Assembly (NCBI RefSeq): GCF_019145355.1
Contig: NZ_JAHSTY010000001.1
Location: 3,410,001 to 3,474,000 of the forward strand
Length of the DNA: 64,000 nt
Reading direction: 5' to 3'
Source: Pseudomonas azadiae
GTDB taxonomy: Bacteria; Pseudomonadota; Gammaproteobacteria; Pseudomonadales; Pseudomonadaceae
Below are positions 16,406-24,102 of this stretch, one piece after another. Position numbers and translations under genes: made by a program. Below the pieces are notes generated by a model. It did not search any database. It had not been told where the DNA came from and worked only from the letters and a program-made list of their open reading frames with translations. Every line of letters starts with the position of its first letter. The stretch's first letter is position 1.

Positions 16406-19090
16406 TCAGGCGATTGGCCCGCGCGGGTAGCGTTTAAGCTTCTCGAGCAGCTCTGCGCCGGGGATCGGCCGGTCGAACAGATAACCCTGGCCCACGTCGC
16501 AACGGTGCCGGCGCAGGAAGGCCAGTTGCTCGGCGGTCTCGATGCCTTCGGCCACGACCTTGAGCTTGAGGTTGTGGGCCATGGCAATCACGGCAGAGGT
16601 GATTTCCATGTCGTCCTGGTTGTCCGGGATTTCGTGGATGAAGCTGCGATCGATCTTGATGATGTCGATGGGGAATTTTTTCAAATAGCTCAGCGACGAG
16701 TAACCGGTGCCGAAGTCATCCATCGCCAGGGTCAGGCCAAAGCTCTTCAGTTGATCCAGTTGCAGGCGTGTGTCCTCGGTGGCTTCCAGCAGCAAGCCTT
16801 CGGTCAGCTCCAGCTCCAGCAGATTGGCGGGCAGTTGTTCTTCCTTGAGGATGGTGGCAATCGAGGCCACCAGGTCCGGGTCGGAGAACTGCTTGGGTGA
16901 CAGGTTGATCGCCACCTGCAAGTTGCCCATGCCGCCGGCGCTCAGTTGCTTGCTCATGCGGCAGGCCTGGCGCGCGATCCATTTGCCGATGGGGATGATC
17001 AGGCCGGTTTCTTCAGCCACGCTGATGAACTGGTCGGGGCGGATCATGCCCTTTTCCGGGTGGTTCCAGCGCAGCAGTGCTTCCATGCCCAGCAGGCGGC
17101 CGCTGCGCAGGCACAGCTTGGGCTGGTAGAACACGTCCAGTTCGTTCTGGGTGAGGGCGCGGCGCAGGTTGTTCTCGACGAACAGCTTGTAGCTGGCCTC
17201 GGCGTTCAGCGCCTCGGTGAACACCTGTACCTGGTGTTTGCCGTTGGCCTTGGCCTTGTGCAAGGCCAGGCCGGCGTTACGCATCAGGGTCTGCGGGTCG
17301 CGGCCATGCAATGGCGCGCAGGCCAGGCCCACGGAGCCGGTGACGCTGATCAATTGGTTGTCGACGAACATCGGTTTGTCGAGGGTCGCCAGCAACTGGC
17401 TGGCCACCTGTTGGCCGCTTTCCAGGTCGGTGTCATCGAGCAATACCGCGAATTCGTTACTGGCAAACCGCGCCAGGCTGCCCCCGGTGCTCAGGCTGTT
17501 ACGCAGGCGGCGGGCCAGGCTGATCAGCAGCTTGTCGCCGGTCTGGTGGCCAAGGCTGTCGTTGATGCGCTTGAAGTTGTCGATGTCCACCAGTAACAAG
17601 CTGATAGGGCTGTCACTGTCACGGGCAAAGCGCTCATCGAGGTTGCGGATGAACGCCGGTCGGTTGCCCAGGTTGGTCAGGTTGTCGGTGTAGGCCAGTC
17701 GCTCAATGCGCTGTTGGGCCAGCTTGGCCTGGGTGATGTCTTCGTAGATGCCGATGTAGTGCGTCAGCTCGCGGTTGTCGCCATACACCTTGGAAATCGA
17801 CAACTGGCCCCAGTAGGGTTCCAGGTTTTTGCGCCGACTCTTGAACTCACCTTGCCAGCTGTTGCTTTTGGCCAGTGCCGAAGGCGCGTCGAACAGCAGC
17901 TCGCTGAGGTTCTCCAAGGCCGGCAGCTGTGCCAGACGGTGACCGTGAACTTCTTCGGCGCTGTACTGGGTGATGGCGGTAAAGCTCGGGTTGACGTACT
18001 CCACCACGCCGTCGCAGTTGACCAGCAGAAAGGCGTTGGCACTTTGTTCCACGGCACGCTGGAACAGGTGCAAGGCGCTGGTGGCGGTACGCCGGTTGTG
18101 GTTGTTGATGACCTGTGCGAACTGATCGGCCAGCTCGCCGGCAAAGGCAATTTCGTCGGCCTGCCAGGCACGTGTGCTGCCGCTTTGCTCCAGGCACAGG
18201 ACGCCGACGACCTGGCCGTCGACACGGATGCTCGCGTCGAGCATGGCGTGGACGTCTTTGTTCTCGGCCATTTCGCGCGTGCGCGGGTCGCGCAAGGCGT
18301 TGGTGGCGTCGATGGCTCGGCTGGTGTGCAAGGCTTCCAGGTAATCGGGGAAGCAGCTGGCGTCAATCGGCTCGGGCAGGTGGTGCTGCTGATCGTCGCG
18401 GTGATAGGCCGAGATTGGCACCAGGCGCTGATCCTCAAGGTTCCAGATGCTCGCGCAGTCGATCTGGTAGACATCGCAGGCGCTACGGGTGATCAGCTCG
18501 GCGGCTTCCTGCAGCGAATTGTTGATGGTGTAGCGCTGGCGGGCCAGCAGCAGGATCAGCTCCTGCTGGGCGCGCACCCGCTCCAGGTGCTGCAGTTGTT
18601 CCTGCTGCGCACGCTGGTTGAGTTCCAGGGCGATTTGCAGGCGACTGTTCTGGTTTTCCAGCTCTTCGGTAGGCGCGGCGGCGGGGATCTCGCTGAACAG
18701 GCCATCGACCACCATCAGGTAGCCGCGCAACAGGTGGCGATTGTGTTGTTTGTAGGCTTCGCCCATTTCCAGCAGGCTCAGCGGGCCGTCGCTGGTGTGC
18801 AGGGTATAGCGCACCAGGTAGTGAGGGCTCAGGGTCAGTTGCTGCTGGATGGTGTCGTGCAGTTGATGGCGCGCCTGGGGTTCCATCAGGCTGGCGTAGG
18901 GCGTACCGAGCAGGGCGCACAGCTCGACCGCCGGCAGGCCGAATTGGCGCTCGCAATTGGGGTCGAGGTAAAGCAGGGCCCAGCTTGCCTCATTAAGCCG
19001 CTCGAAACGCAGCATACCGAGGCGCGAAGGCACCGGTAACTGCGTCACTACCTCGGCCGCCATTCGGGCGACATCGGGTTGGCTTTTCAT
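16406..19090 (-). CDS. dipA: Cyclic-di-GMP phosphodiesterase DipA (PAS-GAF-PAS-GGDEF-EAL)
   Basis: An 894-residue cytoplasmic signalling protein, orthologous by order and architecture to PA5017 DipA/Pch, which promotes biofilm dispersion and sets c-di-GMP asymmetry in dividing cells. A PAS-like N-terminus, a coiled coil (about 140-175), a GAF domain, and a PAS domain with the YIGIYEDITQ segment precede the catalytic parts. The GGDEF signature is degenerate (ASNEF, 543-547), so cyclase activity is not expected. The EAL domain keeps E670-A-L, NLSPKQF, ELTEG, AMDDFGTGYSS, KID, VAEGIET and QGYLF, so it should be an active phosphodiesterase. No clear ribosome-binding site precedes the ATG; the MKSQPDV start is by length. 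Confidence 0.93.
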   Translation of the reverse strand: MKSQPDVARMAAEVVTQLPVPSRLGMLRFERLNEASWALLYLDPNCERQFGLPAVELCALLGTPYASLMEPQARHQLHDTIQQQLTLSPHYLVRYTLHTSDGPLSLLEMGEAYKQHNRHLLRGYLMVVDGLFSEIPAAAPTEELENQNSRLQIALELNQRAQQEQLQHLERVRAQQELILLLARQRYTINNSLQEAAELITRSACDVYQIDCASIWNLEDQRLVPISAYHRDDQQHHLPEPIDASCFPDYLEALHTSRAIDATNALRDPRTREMAENKDVHAMLDASIRVDGQVVGVLCLEQSGSTRAWQADEIAFAGELADQFAQVINNHNRRTATSALHLFQRAVEQSANAFLLVNCDGVVEYVNPSFTAITQYSAEEVHGHRLAQLPALENLSELLFDAPSALAKSNSWQGEFKSRRKNLEPYWGQLSISKVYGDNRELTHYIGIYEDITQAKLAQQRIERLAYTDNLTNLGNRPAFIRNLDERFARDSDSPISLLLVDIDNFKRINDSLGHQTGDKLLISLARRLRNSLSTGGSLARFASNEFAVLLDDTDLESGQQVASQLLATLDKPMFVDNQLISVTGSVGLACAPLHGRDPQTLMRNAGLALHKAKANGKHQVQVFTEALNAEASYKLFVENNLRRALTQNELDVFYQPKLCLRSGRLLGMEALLRWNHPEKGMIRPDQFISVAEETGLIIPIGKWIARQACRMSKQLSAGGMGNLQVAINLSPKQFSDPDLVASIATILKEEQLPANLLELELTEGLLLEATEDTRLQLDQLKSFGLTLAMDDFGTGYSSLSYLKKFPIDIIKIDRSFIHEIPDNQDDMEITSAVIAMAHNLKLKVVAEGIETAEQLAFLRRHRCDVGQGYLFDRPIPGAELLEKLKRYPRGPIA

Positions 19091-19308
19091 GGGGGAGACT
19101 CACTTGAAATTACGCGCACTGCGCCGGGCTCACGCCCTCTTTTCTGTTGCCTGCGGCAAGGTTGCATCATGCGGCGCGGGCTGACAAGAGAGGATGAAGG
19201 CTAAGTGCTATAAGGGGGGTATCGGCTGCGGAAGGGATTTCTATAGTCGAGATGATGGAAGGTGTACAAACCTGTCTTGTGTGTCCAGCTTTGTCCACGA
19301 AAACAGAC
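19091..19308. other. Intergenic region upstream of dipA
   Basis: It separates the aceF terminator from the dipA start. Apart from a possible promoter (listed separately) no repeat or conserved element was recognised. Confidence 0.4.
19240..19269 (-). promoter_or_regulatory. Possible sigma-70 promoter for dipA
   Basis: On the minus strand TTGTAC (19264-19269) and TATAGA (19240-19245) are separated by 18 bp, each matching four of six consensus positions. Transcription would start about 140 nt before the dipA ATG. Found by eye only. Confidence 0.3.
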
Positions 19309-19334
19309 AAAAAAAGCCCGGCCAAGTGGCCGGG
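19309..19334 (-). terminator. Rho-independent terminator of aceEF
   Basis: On the minus strand an 8-bp G/C stem CCCGGCCA/TGGCCGGG with a 2-nt centre is followed by C and seven T. It lies about 70 bp after the aceF stop. Confidence 0.9.
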
Positions 19335-19406
19335 TTGAGGTACGAGCGTGGCGCTCGGAAATCGGTGCAACCAGGCCTCCCCGGTCAAAAGGAGGCCTGT
19401 TGGTGC

Positions 19407-21062
19407 TTACAGCAGGATGGTGCGGATGTCGTTCAGCAGCTGGCTCAGGCGCTGGGTGAAGCGCGCGGCAGCGGCACCGTTGATCACACGGTGGTCGTAG
19501 GACAACGACAGCGGCAGCATCAGCTTCGGTTGGAACGCTTTACCGTCCCACACCGGCTGGATAGTGGCCTTGGACACACCCAGTATCGCCACTTCCGGCG
19601 CGTTGACGATTGGCGTGAAGCCAGTGCCGCCAATGTGGCCGAGGCTGGAGATGGTGAAGCACGCACCTTGCATATCGTCTGCGGTGAGCTTTTTGTCACG
19701 GGCTTTGGCAGCCAGTGCAGCCGCTTCGGCAGCCAGTTGCAGCAGGCTTTTCTGGTCGACGTTCTTGATGACCGGTACCAGCAGGCCATCCGGGGTGTCG
19801 ACGGCAAAGCCGATGTGTACGTATTTCTTGCGAATGATCGCCTTGCCGCTCGGCGCCAGCGAACTGTTGAAGTCCGGCAGTTCCTTGAGCAGGTGCGCAC
19901 AGGCCTTGAGCAGCAGTGGCAGCACGGTCAGTTTCACGCCGGCCTTCTCGGCCACGGCTTTCTGCGCAACGCGGAAAGCTTCCAGGTCGGTAATGTCGGC
20001 CTGGTCGAACTGGGTCACGTGCGGAATGTTCAGCCAGCTGCGGTGCAGGCTCGACGCGCCGATTTGCATCAGGCGGGTCATCGGCACTTCTTCGGTTTCG
20101 CCGAAGCGGCTGAAGTCTACGACCGGGATCGGCGGAATGCCCGAACCACCGGTAGCCGCGCCGCCGGCCGGTGCTTCCTTGGCCTTCTGCATCATGGCCT
20201 TGACGTAGACCTGCACGTCTTCCTTCAGCACGCGACCGTGCGGGCCGGTGGCCGACACAGCGTTGAGCTCGACGCCGAATTCACGGGCCAGCTGGCGCAC
20301 TGCAGGACCTGCGTGAACCTTGGCACCGCTTGGCGCAGGGGCGGCAGCGGCAGGGGCCGCAGCGGCCTCGGTTTTTGCGGCAGGTGCAGGGGCGGCAGCG
20401 GCCGGAGCAGCTTCAGCCTTGGCGGCAGGCGCCGCGGCCGGTGCTGGAGCGGCGGCTGGTGCAGCGCCTTGTACTTTCAGCTTGAGGATGAAGTCACCGG
20501 TGCCGACTTCGTCTTCCAGCTTGACCGCGATGCTCTCCACCACGCCGGCAGCCGGCGATGGGATTTCCATGGAGGCCTTGTCGGACTCCAGGGTAATCAG
20601 CGACTGGTCGGCTTCGACGGTGTCGCCGACCTTGACCAGCAACTCGATGATCTTGGCCTTGCCCGACGAGCCGATGTCTGGGACGTGAATGTCCTGGACG
20701 GTGGCGGCGGCCGGTGCGGCGGCCGGGGCTGCAGGAGCCTCGGCAGCAGCGGCAGGCTTTTCAGCCGCCGGCGCCGGCGCTGGCGCTTCAGTGGCAGCGG
20801 GAGCCGCCTTGGGTGCCGCATCGGCGGCACCTTCGATTTCCAGCTCAAGCAGTTCGTCGCCTTCTTTCAGGCGGTCGCCCAGCTTTACTTTCAGGCTTTT
20901 GACCACGCCGGCCTTGGGAGCAGGGATTTCCATGCTCGCCTTGTCCGATTCCAGGGTCAGGATGCTCTGGTCGGCTTCGACGGTGTCGCCGACCTTCACA
21001 AACAGCTCGATTACTTCACCTTCACCGCTGCCGATGTCAGGTACGCGAATGAGTTCGCTCAC
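19407..21062 (-). CDS. aceF: Pyruvate dehydrogenase E2, dihydrolipoyllysine acetyltransferase
   Basis: 551 residues forming the core of the pyruvate dehydrogenase complex. Two lipoyl domains each carry ESDKASMEIP, with lipoylated Lys41 and Lys162. Each is followed by a long Ala/Pro/Glu-rich linker. Then come a peripheral-subunit-binding segment (VRQLAREFGVELNAV) and the catalytic acetyltransferase domain with SYDHRVINGA (His524). The start codon is GTG (21060-21062), with GAGGAG upstream. It begins 11 nt after the aceE stop, so the two form one operon. The count of two lipoyl domains, not three as in E. coli, is usual for Pseudomonas as I recall. Confidence 0.97.
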   Translation of the reverse strand: MSELIRVPDIGSGEGEVIELFVKVGDTVEADQSILTLESDKASMEIPAPKAGVVKSLKVKLGDRLKEGDELLELEIEGAADAAPKAAPAATEAPAPAPAAEKPAAAAEAPAAPAAAPAAATVQDIHVPDIGSSGKAKIIELLVKVGDTVEADQSLITLESDKASMEIPSPAAGVVESIAVKLEDEVGTGDFILKLKVQGAAPAAAPAPAAAPAAKAEAAPAAAAPAPAAKTEAAAAPAAAAPAPSGAKVHAGPAVRQLAREFGVELNAVSATGPHGRVLKEDVQVYVKAMMQKAKEAPAGGAATGGSGIPPIPVVDFSRFGETEEVPMTRLMQIGASSLHRSWLNIPHVTQFDQADITDLEAFRVAQKAVAEKAGVKLTVLPLLLKACAHLLKELPDFNSSLAPSGKAIIRKKYVHIGFAVDTPDGLLVPVIKNVDQKSLLQLAAEAAALAAKARDKKLTADDMQGACFTISSLGHIGGTGFTPIVNAPEVAILGVSKATIQPVWDGKAFQPKLMLPLSLSYDHRVINGAAAARFTQRLSQLLNDIRTILL

Positions 21063-21073
21063 AAAAAGTCTCC

Positions 21074-23719
21074 TCAGCAGTCCAGTGGGTTGCGTTTTTC
21101 CGGGTTGATCCCGAACTTGACGATGGCATCGGCCACCACCTTGGGTTCGATCTCACCACGGTCAGCCAAGGCTTCCAGGGCTGCCAACACCACGAAGTGA
21201 CGGTCGACTTCAAAGAAGTGACGCAGCTTCTTGCGGCTGTCACTGCGGCCGAAACCGTCGGTGCCCAGGACTTTGAATTCCTTGGACGGGACCCACTGGC
21301 GAATTTGTTCAGCAAACAGCTTCATGTAGTCGGTGGAGGCAATGACCGGACCTTTACGGCCGTTCAGGCACTCTTCGACGTAGCTCAGTTGTGGCTTCTG
21401 GCCTGGGTGCAGGCGGTTGTTGCGCTCAACGGCCAGGCCGTCACGACGCAGTTCGTTGAAGCTGGTGACGCTCCACACGTCGGCGCCGACGTTGAACTCG
21501 TCGCGCAGGATCTTCGCCGCTTCACGCACTTCACGCAGGATGGTGCCGGAGCCCATCAGCTGTACGTGGTGCGCCGCTTCCTTGGTGTCTTCTTCGAGCA
21601 GGTACATGCCCTTGATGATGCCTTCTTCCACGCCGGCCGGCATGGCTGGCTGCTGGTAGGACTCGTTCATCACGGTGATGTAGTAGAAAACGTCCTGCTG
21701 CTCTTCGGTCATCTTCTTCATGCCGTCCTGGATGATCACCGCCAGCTCGTAGCCGTAGGTTGGATCAAAGGTGCGGCAGTTCGGGATGGTGGCGGCCAGG
21801 ATGTGGCTGTGACCGTCTTCGTGTTGCAGGCCTTCGCCGTTCAGCGTGGTGCGACCGGCGGTACCGCCGATCAGGAAGCCACGGGTACGGCTGTCGCCTG
21901 CTGCCCATGCCAAGTCGCCAATGCGCTGGAAACCGAACATCGAGTAGAAGATGTAGAACGGCAGCATCGGCTGGTTGTGGCTGGAGTACGACGTACCGGC
22001 AGCGATGAAGGAGCTCATGGCGCCCGCTTCGTTGATGCCTTCTTCGAGGATCTGGCCCTTCTTGTCTTCCTTGTAGAACATCACCTGGTCTTTATCGACC
22101 GGGTCGTAGAGCTGACCGACGGAGGAGTAGATGCCCAACTGACGGAACATGCCTTCCATACCGAAGGTACGGGCTTCGTCCGGGATGATCGGCACGATGC
22201 GCGAACCGATTTCCTTGTCCTTGACCAGCTGCGCGAGGATCCGCACGAAGGCCATGGTGGTGGAGATTTCACGGTCGCCGGAGCCGTCCAGGATAGCCTT
22301 GAGGGTATCGAGCGGCGGGGTCGGAATGCTCACGCTCTTGGCGCGGCGCTGTGGCACGAAACCGCCCAGTGCATTACGGCGCTCGGCCAGGTAACGGGCC
22401 TCGGCGCTGTTCGGCTCAGGCTTGAAGAACGGCAGGTTTTCCAGCTCTTCGTCCTTGACCGGGATGTCGAAGCGGTCGCGGAACAACTTCAAACTGTCGA
22501 CATCGACTTTCTTGGTGTTGTGCGCGGTGTTTTTCGCTTCGCCGGCACCGGTGCCATAACCTTTGATGGTCTTGGCCAGGATGACAGTCGGTTGTTCCTT
22601 GTGGTTGACCGCTTCGTGGTATGCCGCGTAGACCTTGTACGGGTCGTGGCCGCCACGGTTGAGCTTCCAGATCTCGTCGTCGGACAGGTCGGCAACCATC
22701 GCCTTGAGTTCAGGCGTGTTGAAGAAGTGTTCACGCACGAACGCGCCGTCTTTGGCCTTGTAGTTCTGGTATTCGCCGTCGATGACTTCGTCCATGCGAC
22801 GTTGCAGGATACCGTCGACGTCCTTGGCCAGCAGTGGGTCCCAGAAGCGGCCCCAGATGACCTTGGTCACGTTCCAGTGAGCGCCACGGAACACGCCTTC
22901 GAGTTCCTGGATGATCTTGCCGTTGCCGCGAACCGGGCCGTCGAGGCGCTGCAGGTTGCAGTTGATGACGAAGATCAGGTTGTCCAGTTTCTCGCGGCCG
23001 GCCAGGGAGATGGCGCCCAGGGATTCCGGCTCGTCACACTCGCCGTCGCCCAGGAAACACCAGACTTTCTGCTTGCCTTCCGGGATGAAACCGCGGGCCT
23101 CCAGGTACTTCATGAAGCGTGCCTGATAGATCGCTTGAATTGGACCCAGACCCATGGAAACGGTCGGGAACTGCCAGAAGTCCGGCATCAGCCAAGGGTG
23201 CGGGTAAGACGACAGGCCGCCCCCGTCGACTTCCTGGCGGAAGTTGTTCATCTGGTCTTCGGTGATGCGGCCTTCCATGAACGCACGGGCGTAGACGCCT
23301 GGCGAGGTGTGGCCCTGGAAGTAGATCAGGTCGCCGCCGTGTTCGTCGGTCGGGGCCTGGAAGAAGTAGTTGAAACCGATGTCATACAGGGTTGCGCTGG
23401 AAGCGAAGCTGGAGATGTGACCGCCCAGGTCAGAATCTTTCAAGTTCGTGCGCATTACCATCGCCATGGCGTTCCAGCGTACCAGCGAGCGAATGCGGCG
23501 TTCCATGAACAGGTCGCCAGGCATGCGTGCTTCGTGGGTAACGGGGATGGTGTTGCGGTATGGCGTAGTGATGGCGTAGGGCAGTTGCGAGCCGCTGCGG
23601 GTCGCGAGTTCGCCCATACGGGTCATCAGGTAGTGAGCACGGTCTTCGCCTTCTTTGTCGAGAACCGATTCCAGGGCGTCCAGCCATTCCTGGGTTTCGA
23701 CGGGATCGAGGTCTTGCAT
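21074..23719 (-). CDS. aceE: Pyruvate dehydrogenase E1 component (homodimeric type)
   Basis: An 881-residue thiamine-diphosphate enzyme decarboxylating pyruvate and acetylating the lipoyl groups of AceF. The cofactor motif begins in CFLGDGECDEPES and extends past INCNLQRLDG. The N-terminal segment MQDLDPVETQEWLDALE matches the family start. I chose the ATG at 23717-23719 because GGAG lies 6 nt upstream and length is then normal; an in-frame ATG 25 codons upstream has no Shine-Dalgarno sequence. It is the first gene of aceE-aceF. Two GntR-type palindromes lie upstream. Confidence 0.97.
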   Translation of the reverse strand: MQDLDPVETQEWLDALESVLDKEGEDRAHYLMTRMGELATRSGSQLPYAITTPYRNTIPVTHEARMPGDLFMERRIRSLVRWNAMAMVMRTNLKDSDLGGHISSFASSATLYDIGFNYFFQAPTDEHGGDLIYFQGHTSPGVYARAFMEGRITEDQMNNFRQEVDGGGLSSYPHPWLMPDFWQFPTVSMGLGPIQAIYQARFMKYLEARGFIPEGKQKVWCFLGDGECDEPESLGAISLAGREKLDNLIFVINCNLQRLDGPVRGNGKIIQELEGVFRGAHWNVTKVIWGRFWDPLLAKDVDGILQRRMDEVIDGEYQNYKAKDGAFVREHFFNTPELKAMVADLSDDEIWKLNRGGHDPYKVYAAYHEAVNHKEQPTVILAKTIKGYGTGAGEAKNTAHNTKKVDVDSLKLFRDRFDIPVKDEELENLPFFKPEPNSAEARYLAERRNALGGFVPQRRAKSVSIPTPPLDTLKAILDGSGDREISTTMAFVRILAQLVKDKEIGSRIVPIIPDEARTFGMEGMFRQLGIYSSVGQLYDPVDKDQVMFYKEDKKGQILEEGINEAGAMSSFIAAGTSYSSHNQPMLPFYIFYSMFGFQRIGDLAWAAGDSRTRGFLIGGTAGRTTLNGEGLQHEDGHSHILAATIPNCRTFDPTYGYELAVIIQDGMKKMTEEQQDVFYYITVMNESYQQPAMPAGVEEGIIKGMYLLEEDTKEAAHHVQLMGSGTILREVREAAKILRDEFNVGADVWSVTSFNELRRDGLAVERNNRLHPGQKPQLSYVEECLNGRKGPVIASTDYMKLFAEQIRQWVPSKEFKVLGTDGFGRSDSRKKLRHFFEVDRHFVVLAALEALADRGEIEPKVVADAIVKFGINPEKRNPLDC

Positions 23720-23829
23720 GGCTTGCTCCAGGGCGGAAAGGCTACCAGAATCGGTTGCCTGAAGTTTGCGACTGGCCTTGTGGGCAGACGACATAAATTC
23801 TTGGATGGCCGAAGGTTGCTTCGGCGTCC

Positions 23830-23844
23830 TGTAGTTTTACTACA
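23830..23844. promoter_or_regulatory. GntR/FadR-type operator box 1 upstream of aceE
   Basis: TGTAGTTTTACTACA is a perfect palindrome around TTT and fits the TNGTNNNACNA pattern bound by FadR-subfamily GntR regulators (PdhR, LldR and relatives). Its centre is 118 bp upstream of the aceE start. Confidence 0.7.
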
Positions 23845-23881
23845 AATCGTCGGCCATTTCAGCCTTTCGAATGTATATACG

Positions 23882-23896
23882 AGTAGTAAAACTACA
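23882..23896. promoter_or_regulatory. GntR/FadR-type operator box 2 upstream of aceE
   Basis: AGTAGTAAAACTACA contains the palindrome GTAGT-AAA-ACTAC, the same half-sites as box 1. Centre-to-centre distance is 52 bp, about five DNA turns, so two bound dimers would lie on the same face. Together the boxes form a 14-bp perfect inverted repeat (23830-23843 / 23883-23896). Confidence 0.7.
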
Positions 23897-24102
23897 CAAG
23901 ACTGAGCGTATGGCTCGGTCTGGCTGGTGAGCATAATCGTTATTGTTGATCTTTTGCGAACAAGAAAAGGTAGATGTTTAATGTTCACTGCCAACAACCA
24001 TGATTTTTCAGCTATTTATAACCTTTGTTCGACAGTCTTGCCTGTAGCGCCGTTAACACGTGCACAGCAACACGCCATTTACGCGCCGATCAAGGATAGA
24101 CC

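Larger units (their letters stand above)
23720..24102. other. Divergent intergenic region aceE / glnE
   Basis: 383 bp, noticeably A/T-rich for this genome between 23830 and 24020. It holds the aceE operators listed separately and presumably both promoters. No further conserved element was recognised on the glnE side. Confidence 0.5.

Noticed and set aside
16406..19090. Active diguanylate cyclase
   Set aside because: The GGDEF signature is ASNEF, so cyclase activity is not supported; only the EAL domain looks active.
23720..23794. A longer N-terminus for aceE (25 extra codons)
   Set aside because: No Shine-Dalgarno sequence, and the family begins at MQDLDPVE, which has GGAG at ideal distance.
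21197..23905. A 900-codon open frame on the plus strand opposite aceE
   Set aside because: It is the antisense of a gene with full domain evidence, is rich in His/Gln/Val/Gly as expected from antisense GC-biased codons, and has no ribosome-binding site or known motif.
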